A stretch of 64,000 nucleotides of DNA, taken from Anaerolineae bacterium. Lineage in GTDB: Bacteria > Chloroflexota > Anaerolineae > 4572-78 > J111. The stretch lies in assembly GCA_022071955.1 (NCBI GenBank), contig JAJVIM010000003.1, forward strand, positions 1 through 64,000. Direction: 5' to 3'. The position numbers and the translations under genes were made by a program. Under the pieces are notes generated by a model. The model saw nothing but the letters and a program-made list of their open reading frames with translations. It was not told the DNA's origin and ran no database searches. Every line of letters starts with the position of its first letter. The first letter of the stretch is position 1. Of the stretch, positions 36,628-44,921 are shown one piece after another.

Positions 36628-36695
36628 TTATCAACTTCTTAACCTAACCTTCATCTCTTCTTAACAGCGGGTTAAACGGCTTTGTCTACTATGAT
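36628..36695 (+). promoter_or_regulatory. Pho-box-like promoter: five 11-bp repeats followed by TATGAT
   Basis: TTATCA, TTAACC, TTCATC, TTAACA and TTAAAC start at 36628, 36639, 36650, 36661 and 36672, exactly 11 bases apart. This spacing is the hallmark of PhoB/PhoP direct repeats. The last repeat ends 12 bases before a TATGAT -10 (36690-36695), so the array takes the place of the -35 element, as in PhoB-dependent promoters. The predicted start is near 36702, with a 146-base leader before the ABC importer gene. Confidence 0.55.
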
Positions 36696-36847
36696 TGGGT
36701 TGTAAGCGATTATCAGCGGCAAACAGCGCCGTTTTGGTGCGCAATAACCCAACAGGAGGTGAAGGTTTTCGTTTTAAATCCACAAGTTCGTACGCAAGCA
36801 AGCCCCTAACAAATTTCAAAACAAAATTTATGCGAGGAGAACCTGTC

Positions 36848-38197
36848 ATGAAAAAAGCAGTCATGCTGTTGCTGTTGCTGGTGTTACTGTTCACCCTGGC
36901 TCCGGCGGCTACGCTGGCCCAGGAAGAAGTGGTTTGTGAATCTGATGTGGTTGTTCAGGCCGATGACTGGCTGTCGAAAATTGCCGACAAAGTTTATGGG
37001 GATGTGCTGGCCTACCAGGTTATTGCCGATGCCACCAACGCCAAAGCGGCTACCGATAGCAGCTACGCCACCATTACCAATGTCGATGTGATTGAACCGG
37101 GTTGGAAATTGTGCCTGCCGCCCGTCGCTGCCGTCCAGGCTGGTGTTGAAAGCGTGGCCGCCGAAACCGCTGTTCAGATGGATGCGCTGATCGCCGCCGC
37201 TCAGGCCGAAGGCATGTTGACCACCATCGCTCTGCCGCACGATTGGCTGAACTACGGGGCAATGATTGAAAACTTCAAAGCAAAATACGGCCTGCAAGTG
37301 AACGAGCTTGACCCCAACGCCGGTTCCGGGGACGAACTGGAAGCCATTCGGGCCAACAAAGACAACACCGGGCCGCAAGCCCCGGATGTCATCGATGTGG
37401 GCTTTGCCTTTGGCCCGCAATCCAAAGACGAAGGGCTGATCCAGCCGTATAAAGTTTCTACCTGGGCCTCCATTCCGCAGGATGTAAAAGACCCCGAAGG
37501 CTACTGGTACGGTGATTATTACGGCGTACTGGCCTTTGAAGTGAACACCGATGTGGTGCAAAACGTACCCCAGGATTGGGCCGACCTGCTGAAACCGGAA
37601 TACAAAGGGCAGGTCGCTCTGGCTGGCGATCCCCGCACCTCCAACCAGGCCATTCAATCGGTGATCGCCGCCGGGTTGTCCCGCACCGGTGATCTGGAAA
37701 CCGCCGCCCAGGCCGGGCTGGAATTCTTTGCCGAACTGAATCAGGCCGGCAACTTTGTGCCGGTTATCGCCAATTCCGGCACCATCGCCAGCGGTGAAAC
37801 ACCCATCGTTATCCGCAACGACTATCTGGCTCTGACCGACCGGGATGCGCTGGCCGGCAACCCCAATGTTGAAGTTGTGGTGCCCCAGTCCGGTGTGCTG
37901 GGTGGCGTGTACGTTCAGGCGATCAGCGCCTACGCGCCGCACCCCAACGCCGCCAAACTGTGGATGGAATACCTCTACTCCGATGAAGGCCAGTTGGTTT
38001 GGCTGAGCGGCTACGGCCACCCCATTCGCTACAACGATATGGTTAAACGGGGCGTTATTCCCGCCGAACTGTCGGCCAAGCTGCCCCCGGCCGAGCTGTA
38101 CGCCAAAGCGGTTTTCCCCACCCTGTCCCAGCTTGAAACCTCTAAAGCGACCATCACCGGCAATTGGGACTCGGTAGTTAACGTTAACGTGCAGTAA
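36848..38197 (+). CDS. LysM-fused ABC transporter substrate-binding protein
   Basis: 449 residues. The signal peptide (1-24, cleavage near TLA/QEE) has no lipobox Cys. Residues about 33-92 form a LysM-like module (VQADDWLSKIADKVYGD ... GWKLCLP), possibly closed by a disulfide between Cys30 and Cys89. The rest is an extracellular solute-binding domain of the iron/thiamine/polyamine/2-aminoethylphosphonate class. With no lipid anchor, LysM may tether the receptor to cell-wall glycan. It is first gene of a four-gene importer (two permeases and an ATPase follow). AGGAG lies 9 bases before the ATG. A Pho-box-like promoter hints at a phosphorus-containing substrate. Confidence 0.85.
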   Translation: MKKAVMLLLLLVLLFTLAPAATLAQEEVVCESDVVVQADDWLSKIADKVYGDVLAYQVIADATNAKAATDSSYATITNVDVIEPGWKLCLPPVAAVQAGVESVAAETAVQMDALIAAAQAEGMLTTIALPHDWLNYGAMIENFKAKYGLQVNELDPNAGSGDELEAIRANKDNTGPQAPDVIDVGFAFGPQSKDEGLIQPYKVSTWASIPQDVKDPEGYWYGDYYGVLAFEVNTDVVQNVPQDWADLLKPEYKGQVALAGDPRTSNQAIQSVIAAGLSRTGDLETAAQAGLEFFAELNQAGNFVPVIANSGTIASGETPIVIRNDYLALTDRDALAGNPNVEVVVPQSGVLGGVYVQAISAYAPHPNAAKLWMEYLYSDEGQLVWLSGYGHPIRYNDMVKRGVIPAELSAKLPPAELYAKAVFPTLSQLETSKATITGNWDSVVNVNVQ

Positions 38198-38217
38198 CCA
38201 AAACAGCGTCGCATAAT

Positions 38218-38255
38218 GGTGCGGGTTGGAGCGGCCAGCCGCTCCAACCCGCACC
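38218..38255 (+). ncRNA. 17-bp perfect hairpin between binding-protein and permease genes
   Basis: GGTGCGGGTTGGAGCGG (38218-38234) pairs base for base with 38239-38255 around a CCAG loop. There is no T-tract. Such stems after the first gene of importer operons commonly protect the upstream message, giving excess binding protein over permease. It also argues for a permease start downstream of it (38291). Confidence 0.65.
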
Positions 38256-38290
38256 GTAATTTGCTATCAGCAAGCGAAAGAGAACTACCT

Positions 38291-39193
38291 GTGGCCCAAA
38301 TAGCGCAAAAAGATGCGCCCCGGCCGGTGATGGCCGGCCTGAAGCGAGCAAACATTTCCTGGGCGTGGCTGGGCGTGGCCCCATTTTTTTTGTTCGCCTT
38401 CGCGTTTATGATTTTGCCGGCCCTGTCGCTGTTTACCGGCAGTTTTGTTGACCGGCAGGGCAGCTTTACGCTCGACAATATTATTGGCCTGTCCCAGCCG
38501 TTTATCCTCAACGCTTACTGGCTGAGCATCAAAATCAGCCTGGTTACGGCCATCGCCGGCGGCCTGCTTGGTTTTTTTCTGGCCTACGCAGTCACGGTCG
38601 GCGGGCTGCCCCTGCCCATCCGCAATGTATTGATGACGTTTAGCGGCGTAGCCTCTAACTTTGCCGGCGTGCCGCTGGCTTTTGCTTTTATCGCGACGCT
38701 GGGGCGGGTGGGTTTTGTGACCGTTCTGCTCAAAAGCCTGCTGGGCATCAACATTTACGATGCCGGGTTTAACCTGTACAGCTTTACCGGTTTGAGCCTG
38801 ACGTACATGTATTTTCAATTTCCGCTGATGGTGCTGATCATCACGCCCGCGCTCGATGGCCTCAAGCGCGAATGGCGCGAAGCCGCCGAAAATCTGGGGG
38901 CGAGCAACTGGCACTACTGGCGCTACGTGGCTCTGCCCATTTTGCTGCCCTCGCTGCTGGGCACCATGATTTTGCTGTTTGGCAACTCGTTTGGCGCGTA
39001 CGCCACCGCCTTTGCCCTCACCGGCGGCTCGCTCAACCTGGTGCCGATTGTCATTGGCGCGCAAATCCGCGGTGACGTGCTCAACAATCCCGGTTTGGGT
39101 TATGCATTGGCCCTGGGCATGGTAGTAGTGATGGCCATCTCCATTGCCGGCTACACCGCCCTCCAGCGCAAAACAGAACGGTGGCTGCGATGA
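38291..39193 (+). CDS. ABC transporter permease, first subunit
   Basis: 300 residues with six predicted membrane helices and the binding-protein-dependent permease EAA-type loop (EWREAAENLGASNWHYWRYV) that docks on the ATPase. GTG at 38291 is preferred because an in-frame ATG at 38216 lies at the left edge of the perfect hairpin 38218-38255 and would code for non-conserved residues; GAAAGAGA may serve as the ribosome site. The stop overlaps the next start (ATGA), showing translational coupling. It belongs to the iron/spermidine/2-aminoethylphosphonate permease class. Confidence 0.85.
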   Translation: MAQIAQKDAPRPVMAGLKRANISWAWLGVAPFFLFAFAFMILPALSLFTGSFVDRQGSFTLDNIIGLSQPFILNAYWLSIKISLVTAIAGGLLGFFLAYAVTVGGLPLPIRNVLMTFSGVASNFAGVPLAFAFIATLGRVGFVTVLLKSLLGINIYDAGFNLYSFTGLSLTYMYFQFPLMVLIITPALDGLKREWREAAENLGASNWHYWRYVALPILLPSLLGTMILLFGNSFGAYATAFALTGGSLNLVPIVIGAQIRGDVLNNPGLGYALALGMVVVMAISIAGYTALQRKTERWLR

Positions 39194-39987
39194 AAAAAGG
39201 TTCGCTCTGGTCCTGGTTTTGGGTGGCGCTGGGCGCCATCTATTTATTGCTGCCGCTCACCGGCACCTTTATTTTTTCGCTGCGGGCCAAAAAGGACACA
39301 CTCAGTTTTGTGGCCTATCAAAACGCCTTCAGCGACCCCAAATTTTTGGAGTCATTCGGCTTTTCGGTGTTGATGGCCCTGTTAACCATCATTGTTAGCC
39401 TGTTGATCACCGTGCCTACGGCCTACTGGGTGCAGTTACGCCTGCCCCGGCTCCGGCCGGTGGTCGAGCTGCTGACGCTGCTGCCGTTTGTGATTCCGGC
39501 GGTGGTGCTGGTTTTTGGCCTGATCAGAATTTACAGCCGACCACCGCTGGCGCTCACCGGCAGCAGTTTTACCAGCAACATTTTGCTGATTGCCGGCTAC
39601 ACGGTGCTGTCGCTGCCGTACATGTACCGGGCGGTGGATAACGGCCTGCGCACTATCGATATCCGCACCCTGACCGAGGCGGCCCAAAGTTTGGGCGCCG
39701 GCTGGCCGACCATCATTTTGCAGGTGATCTTTCCCAATTTGCGCGGCGCGCTGCTCAGTGGCGCGTTTTTAACCTTTGCCATCGTCATTGGCGAACTGGT
39801 GCTGGCCGCGTTTCTGGCTCGACCGGCCTTTGGCCCCTACCTGGCTTTGCTGGGCCAAAATCGGGCCTACGAACCGGCGGCGCTGGCCATTGTCAGTTTT
39901 GCGCTCACATGGGCCTGCGTCGGGCTGATCCAGTTTTTGGGCCGCGGCAAAACTGACCGGGATCGCGGGTTGGCCGGCCCCGGCTAG
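39190..39987 (+). CDS. ABC transporter permease, second subunit
   Basis: 265 residues, six predicted membrane helices. The EAA loop is seen in LTEAAQSLGAGWPTIILQVIFPNL. ATG at 39190 overlaps the stop of the first permease by 4 bases. It pairs with that permease to form the membrane channel, driven by the ATPase encoded at 40032. The two permeases are only distantly similar, as usual for heterodimeric importers of this class. Confidence 0.88.
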   Translation: MKKGSLWSWFWVALGAIYLLLPLTGTFIFSLRAKKDTLSFVAYQNAFSDPKFLESFGFSVLMALLTIIVSLLITVPTAYWVQLRLPRLRPVVELLTLLPFVIPAVVLVFGLIRIYSRPPLALTGSSFTSNILLIAGYTVLSLPYMYRAVDNGLRTIDIRTLTEAAQSLGAGWPTIILQVIFPNLRGALLSGAFLTFAIVIGELVLAAFLARPAFGPYLALLGQNRAYEPAALAIVSFALTWACVGLIQFLGRGKTDRDRGLAGPG

Positions 39988-40031
39988 CCCCCGACTCCTG
40001 ACTCCTAATCCCCACATTCAGAGGAACAGGT

Positions 40032-41102
40032 ATGACGTTTCTTGAACTAACAAACATTCGCAAAGATTTTGGCCCGGTTACGGCCGTTGACGCCTTTAAT
40101 TTGCAGGTGACCGGCGGCGAGTTTATTTCATTTTTAGGGCCGAGCGGCTGCGGCAAAACCACCACCCTGCGCATGATCGCCGGCTTTGAAAAACCCACCG
40201 CCGGCCAGATCAAAATTGGTAACAACGATGTGACCTTTGCCCCGCCCAACCAGCGCAACATAGGCATGGTCTTTCAAAGTTACGCGCTGTTTCCCAATAT
40301 GACCGTGGCCGGCAATATCGGGTTTGGGCTGAAAATTGCCGGCACGCCCCAAAACGACATCAAACAGCGGGTTGACGAGATGCTGGCGCTGATCCACCTG
40401 CCCAATTTTGGCGACCGCTACCCCTACCAGCTTTCCGGCGGGCAGCAGCAGCGGGTGGCGCTGGCGCGGGCGCTGGCTATCCGGCCCCAACTGCTGCTGC
40501 TCGATGAGCCGCTGTCCGCGCTCGACGCCAAAATTCGGCTCGAACTGCGGAGCGAGATTCGGCGCATCCAGCAGGAACTGGGCATCACCACCATTTACGT
40601 TACCCACGATCAGGAAGAGGCGCTGTCGTTATCTGACCGGATTGTGGTAATGAACAAGGGCAAAGTTGAACAGGTGGGCACGCCGTTTGAAATTTACAAC
40701 TACCCGCAAACTCAATTTGTGGCCTCGTTTGTGGGTATGCTCAACCAGCTCCACTGCACCGTGGCCAACGCGGCGCAGGGCGTGCTGCTGTACCAAAACC
40801 AGCCGATCAACACCGGTGCGGCGCTGGCCTACGCCGATGGGACCGCAGTGAACGTGTTGCTCCGCCCGGAAGAGCTGCACTTTGGCAACGGCCACGGCGA
40901 CAACCAACTGACCGGCCGCATCGAAACGGTCAGTTTTTTGGGCGCGACGGTGCGGGTTCAGCTCAACATCGGCGATACCACGCTGACAATGGACGTTCAA
41001 AACGAGCGCCAGCTTGAATTGCCGCGCGCCGGCCAAACCCAGGTTGTCTCTTTTCCGCCACACGCCTGCTGGGTGATGTCGCACAATGGCTCGGGGCAGT
41101 GA
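40032..41102 (+). CDS. ABC transporter ATP-binding protein with TOBE domain (PotA/FbpC/PhnT-like)
   Basis: 356 residues. Walker A is GPSGCGKTT (about 37-45), the Q-loop [10 protein letters not shown], the signature LSGGQQQR, Walker B LLLLDEP, and the switch His is in THDQEEA. A C-terminal TOBE-type regulatory domain covers about 280-350. It energises the importer made of the two permeases and the LysM-fused receptor. GAGGAACAGGT lies before the ATG. The ATPase class transports iron, polyamines, sulfate or aminoethylphosphonate; the sequence alone does not decide between them. Confidence 0.92.
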   Translation: MTFLELTNIRKDFGPVTAVDAFNLQVTGGEFISFLGPSGCGKTTTLRMIAGFEKPTAGQIKIGNNDVTFAPPNQRNIGMVFQSYALFPNMTVAGNIGFGLKIAGTPQNDIKQRVDEMLALIHLPNFGDRYPYQLSGGQQQRVALARALAIRPQLLLLDEPLSALDAKIRLELRSEIRRIQQELGITTIYVTHDQEEALSLSDRIVVMNKGKVEQVGTPFEIYNYPQTQFVASFVGMLNQLHCTVANAAQGVLLYQNQPINTGAALAYADGTAVNVLLRPEELHFGNGHGDNQLTGRIETVSFLGATVRVQLNIGDTTLTMDVQNERQLELPRAGQTQVVSFPPHACWVMSHNGSGQ

Positions 41103-41112
41103 TGCGGCCGGC

Positions 41113-42345
41113 ATGCCAGAAAATGCGATTAATCTGACCAAGCCGCACCGGCTGCCGCCAAACGTCTGGGTGCTGACGCTCACTTCGCTTCTCACCGACA
41201 TCTCTTCTGAAATGTTAATCAACGTGCTGCCGCTTTTTTTGGCCAACGTGCTGGGCGTGCGCACCACGGTCATCGGCCTGATTGAAGGTATCGCCGAAAC
41301 CACGGCCAGTCTGGTCAAATTGTACTCCGGCGCGCTCTCCGACCGCTGGCAAAAACGAAAACGGCTGGCTGTGCTGGGGTACGGTCTGTCGGCCTTGAGC
41401 AAGCCGTTTTTGTATTTTGCCGGGAGTTGGGGCTGGGTGCTGGGGGTACGCTTTGCCGACCGGGTGGGCAAGGGCATCCGTACCGCCCCCCGCGATGCCC
41501 TGCTGGCCGGCAGCGTGCAGCCCAACCAGCGCGGGCTGGCCTTTGGCCTGCATCGGGCCGGCGATACGGCCGGAGCTTTTATCGGCCTGGCCCTGGCTAC
41601 GCTGATCATTTGGGCCACGCAAACCAATGCGCTCAGTCTCAGCCGGCAAAGTTTTCAGTGGCTGGTTGTGGCCAGCATCATTCCCGCGGCGCTGAGCGTG
41701 CTGGTGCTGGCGTTGGGCGCAAAAGAAATTGAACTGCCGCAGGCCCGGCCGGGCGCGCCAACGCTGCAACGGCGTTGGCAGGCGCTGGATGGCCGGTTTC
41801 GGGCATTTTTGGGGGTAATGGTTCTGTTCACGCTGGGCAATTCGGCCGATGCGTTTATTATTTTGCGCGGCCAGGAACGCGGGTTAAGCGTGTTGGGGGT
41901 AATGGGCATGCTGCTCACGTTCAATGCTGTGTACAGCCTGTTGTCCGGGCCGCTCGGCTCACTTTCTGACCGGATTGGCCGGCCGCGGTTGATACTGAGC
42001 GGCTGGCTGCTATACAGCCTCATCTACCTGGGCTTTGCCGCCGCCCAAACCGGCTGGCAGGTTTGGCTGCTGTTTGGCGTGTACGGCGTGTTTTACGCCG
42101 CCACCGAAGGTACCGCCAAAGCGTTGGTAGCTGACCTGGTGCCGGCCGAGTACCGGGGCACGGCTTACGGCCTGTTTCACGCCGGCGTGGGCCTGGCCGT
42201 GCTGCCGGCGTCGGTGGTGGCCGGGCTGTTGTGGCAGGGGTTGGGGCCGTGGCCGGGATTTGGCCCGGCGGCGCCGTTTCTTTTTGGCGCAGCGATGGCG
42301 CTGCTGGCGGCAGTATTGTTCAAACGGTGGCTGCTGCACAACTGA
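41113..42345 (+). CDS. Major facilitator superfamily transporter
   Basis: 410 residues, 12 predicted membrane helices. The MFS loop 2-3 motif is GALSDRWQKRKR, with a second SLSDRIGRPR loop in the C-terminal half. It probably starts at ATG 41113, 10 bases after the ATPase stop; an ATG at 41086 in the same frame would overlap that gene by 17 bases. It may be co-transcribed with the importer, but the substrate is unknown. Its 3' end overlaps the convergent AlkZ-like gene by 26 bases. Confidence 0.85.
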   Translation: MPENAINLTKPHRLPPNVWVLTLTSLLTDISSEMLINVLPLFLANVLGVRTTVIGLIEGIAETTASLVKLYSGALSDRWQKRKRLAVLGYGLSALSKPFLYFAGSWGWVLGVRFADRVGKGIRTAPRDALLAGSVQPNQRGLAFGLHRAGDTAGAFIGLALATLIIWATQTNALSLSRQSFQWLVVASIIPAALSVLVLALGAKEIELPQARPGAPTLQRRWQALDGRFRAFLGVMVLFTLGNSADAFIILRGQERGLSVLGVMGMLLTFNAVYSLLSGPLGSLSDRIGRPRLILSGWLLYSLIYLGFAAAQTGWQVWLLFGVYGVFYAATEGTAKALVADLVPAEYRGTAYGLFHAGVGLAVLPASVVAGLLWQGLGPWPGFGPAAPFLFGAAMALLAAVLFKRWLLHN

Positions 42346-43414
42346 TTTCGACCGGCAGACCGAGAAACTGGCCATAGGGTTCGGCCGCGGCAATAGCCGC
42401 CGCCATTTGGGCCGGGCCGAGGGGGTCAAAGGGATCGAGCCGCACCATCGCCTTTGTTTTGCGCAGGGTTCGCTGCCAGGTACCCACCACCCGGCCATCG
42501 ATGACAATGAGTGGTTTGAACATACCGTTAGCGCCGGGCACAACTTTTTCGGCGTGGGCCGGGTTCAAAACGGCGCTGCGGTCCCGGTAGCCCAGTAAAT
42601 ACTCATCAAACGGGGGCAGTAAAAAGGCCGAGGGCGAGCCGCTTTTTGCGCCGGCCGCCGTGACCGAAAGCCAGTAAATCTGGTCGTCAACCTCTTCATG
42701 CGCCAACTCCGCCTTAACCATTTCAACGGCGGCGCGGGCATCCGCCACCGGTAAGCCCGACCACCACCCAAAATCCTGAAGCGTAGCCGGGCCGTGGCCG
42801 GTAAAATAGCGCCGCGCCAGCTCGGCCAACGACTCATCGCGGGTGAGCAGCGGGCCGGCGGGCAGCCAGTCATCCAGCCACACAAAGGTGTCCTGCTTGC
42901 CCTGCCGGGGACCAAAGCAAATGAGGCCGGTTTGCGCCGCCCGCCACAATATGTGATAGCCGCGCTGGCCGGCAGTGGCAATGCCATCACGCTCCAGCAC
43001 GTCCATCATTTCAGTGCGGGTGAGCCGCCGGTCGCCCCGGAACGCATCGGCAAACAGCCACTCGGCGCGGGCAAAGGTGGCGTTGTCCAGCTCAAGCTGC
43101 GCGTGACGGCGCGCCGCCCGGTCAATAATCCGGGGGGTGAGCAGGGCCAGCAGCCAGCGGACATCTTTGGGCGCGACAAAATGGAGCGTGCCGCGCATAG
43201 GCCAGGTACGGACAATCTTTTTGTCACTGATGGCCTGCTCGATGTCGGCTTCGCTGGCGGTTTTGGTGCGCAGCCCAACCGCCCACAGCGCGCCCAGATA
43301 ATCCTGAGCCTGCACCGCCCCCAAATGTTGCACTACTTCGCCCGGGGTTTCAAAAACTGCCGGGGCAATCGATTGATGGGCCAGCCGTTGGCAGGCAAAG
43401 TGAATGTTTGTCAT
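42320..43414 (-). CDS. Winged-helix DNA-binding protein, AlkZ/YcaQ-like (HTH_42 family)
   Basis: 364 residues. The family hallmark AVQAQDY (the QxQ motif of AlkZ-type DNA glycosylases) is at about 34-40, followed by TWPMRGTLHF and the C-terminal VDGxVVGTW-like segment (IDGRVVGTWQR). Members unhook interstrand crosslinks or bind alkylated DNA, so a role in DNA repair is likely. It is the last gene of a minus-strand run of small stress-related genes and overlaps the MFS gene tail to tail. Not all members of this family are proven glycosylases. Confidence 0.85.
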   Translation of the reverse strand: MTNIHFACQRLAHQSIAPAVFETPGEVVQHLGAVQAQDYLGALWAVGLRTKTASEADIEQAISDKKIVRTWPMRGTLHFVAPKDVRWLLALLTPRIIDRAARRHAQLELDNATFARAEWLFADAFRGDRRLTRTEMMDVLERDGIATAGQRGYHILWRAAQTGLICFGPRQGKQDTFVWLDDWLPAGPLLTRDESLAELARRYFTGHGPATLQDFGWWSGLPVADARAAVEMVKAELAHEEVDDQIYWLSVTAAGAKSGSPSAFLLPPFDEYLLGYRDRSAVLNPAHAEKVVPGANGMFKPLIVIDGRVVGTWQRTLRKTKAMVRLDPFDPLGPAQMAAAIAAAEPYGQFLGLPVEISCAAATV

Positions 43415-43426
43415 TGGGTCAGCCCA

Positions 43427-43978
43427 TTAATCCGGGTTTTCAACTTGTTGGGCCAGCACCATAATTTTGCAAACGGTTCGCCAGTTCCGCGCGGTGGCCG
43501 CCACCCCAAGTGCTTTTTCGGCCCGGGCAGCGAGTCTGGAGCGGCCTATCCCATTGGGCGCATACAGATAAAACACAGTGTCAATTAATCTGAACTGCTC
43601 ATTGTCCTGCCGGAGGCTGTTAAGCGTGGACAAGTCCGGGTTTTGCGGCGCGGCTGCCAAAAAATAGAGATGCAGGGTTTTGGGGTCCGCTTCGGCCTGC
43701 GGAAAGGGATTCGCCGCCAGCGCCTGCTCCATGCCAGCCGAATCCAGCAACAATACCTGGGGGTCAAAGCCGTGACTGGCTTTGATTGCCCCACTGATTT
43801 TAGCGGCTAACCCGGCAGCGTCCCCGGCCTGGTGCTGGAAAACCGCGTTACCACTCTGAATGTAGGTTTTAACATTTTGGCCGCCGAGACCTTTAAGCAG
43901 CGTGGCCAGGTCTTTCATCGGCAGAATATTGTTTCCGCCAACGTTGATGCCTCTAAACAGGGCAATGTAAGTTTTCAC
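43427..43978 (-). CDS. DUF1697 family protein
   Basis: 183 residues. It begins with the family signature YIALFRGINVGG and has YIQSGNAVF at about 39-47, both typical of DUF1697. It is cytoplasmic. Function in the family is not established. It ends 12 bases before the AlkZ-like gene, so the two are probably one transcript. Confidence 0.9.
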   Translation of the reverse strand: MKTYIALFRGINVGGNNILPMKDLATLLKGLGGQNVKTYIQSGNAVFQHQAGDAAGLAAKISGAIKASHGFDPQVLLLDSAGMEQALAANPFPQAEADPKTLHLYFLAAAPQNPDLSTLNSLRQDNEQFRLIDTVFYLYAPNGIGRSRLAARAEKALGVAATARNWRTVCKIMVLAQQVENPD

Positions 43979-44010
43979 CCGCTCAACACCCCTCTATCAA
44001 CAAAATCCGG

Positions 44011-44583
44011 TTAGTCCCGTTTCGGCTTGTAATTCAGCACCACAATTCCGCAGTCAAAGGCGATGGATTTTACTAATCTCAGGTTTTGTTTGCTGTCAAG
44101 TTCTTTAAAAATTGCCATTCCCTGGCCAATTGCCGCCGGATTAATGAACAAATGGTACTCGTCAATCAAGCCATGTTTGATGAGCGCCGATACAAACGTA
44201 GCGCCGCCATAGGCGATGATGTCCTGGCCGTTTTGCTTTTTTAGCCGGGTAATTTCATCAACCAGATCGCCGGTGGCTAAAATGGTATTGTTCCACGCCG
44301 ATTTATCAAGCGTTCTGGTAAAAACAACTTTGGGAGTATCCGTAAATTTCTGACCGGCTGTAAATTCCGGGTGCTCCGGATTGGCGGCCACGGCGGCCCA
44401 GTGCGGAATAAAGCCTTCGGCGAGTTTGCGGCCCAGGACAATGCAGTCAATCGGTTCGGTTATATCGGTAACGTATTGTTTTAAGTCATCGTCCCAATCC
44501 CACGTGCCCCAGTCCATTTCGCCATTGGGGCCGGCGATGAATCCGTCAACGGTCATTTGTACTTGAAGTTTTAGTTTTCTCAT
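44011..44583 (-). CDS. RibD C-terminal/dihydrofolate reductase-like protein
   Basis: 190 residues of the DHFR-like fold found at the C-terminus of RibD. Features are MTVDGFIAGPNGEMDW near the start, IDCIVLGRKLAEGF, and IIAYGGATFVSALIKHGLIDEYHL followed by INPAAIGQGM, the NADPH-binding and dimer region. It probably reduces a small substrate with NADPH; the substrate is unknown. It is one of four related genes in this minus-strand cluster (others at 48050, 48742, and a remnant at 51661). Confidence 0.9.
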   Translation of the reverse strand: MRKLKLQVQMTVDGFIAGPNGEMDWGTWDWDDDLKQYVTDITEPIDCIVLGRKLAEGFIPHWAAVAANPEHPEFTAGQKFTDTPKVVFTRTLDKSAWNNTILATGDLVDEITRLKKQNGQDIIAYGGATFVSALIKHGLIDEYHLFINPAAIGQGMAIFKELDSKQNLRLVKSIAFDCGIVVLNYKPKRD

Positions 44584-44624
44584 TGTTGCGGTTTCCTTTC
44601 AGTCTGCGGCGCTAATCCGGCCAA

Positions 44625-44921
44625 TCAGCCGCCGGCCAGCGCCCCCACCACCAAAAACGGCTGAGCGCCCGTGGCTATCGCATCGGGCAGCGGCGCATCC
44701 GGCGACTCGTGCGACCAATCCTCGCCGCAGGCAAAGAAGCGCAAAAAGGGCCGGCGCTGCCGGGTAACGTGGTCGCGAATGGTGCCGCGCAGCATGGGGT
44801 ATTTTGCTTCCAGCGCATCCAGAATTGAGCGCTGAGTCACCGGCGCAGCAACCTCAAGTTCAACCTTGCCGCTCACGCGCGCCAACGTGCGCAGGTGCTG
44901 CGGCAACACTACCCTGATCAC
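44625..44921 (-). CDS. MoaD/ThiS-like ubiquitin-fold sulfur carrier
   Basis: 98 residues with a beta-grasp pattern and a C-terminal Gly-Gly (VGALAGG), the site of adenylation and thiocarboxylate formation in this family. A long loop with [16 protein letters not shown] is typical of the MoaD-related group seen beside BNR proteins. The start overlaps the stop of the upstream BNR gene (ATGA), so the two are translationally coupled and probably work together. No activating E1 enzyme is encoded in this window. Confidence 0.85.
   Translation of the reverse strand: MIRVVLPQHLRTLARVSGKVELEVAAPVTQRSILDALEAKYPMLRGTIRDHVTRQRRPFLRFFACGEDWSHESPDAPLPDAIATGAQPFLVVGALAGG

Noticed and set aside
36884-38254. 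A 456-codon open frame antisense to the binding-protein gene
   Set aside because: It is Gly/Val/His-rich, has no ribosome site or family motif, and mirrors a well-supported gene. It is a codon-bias shadow.
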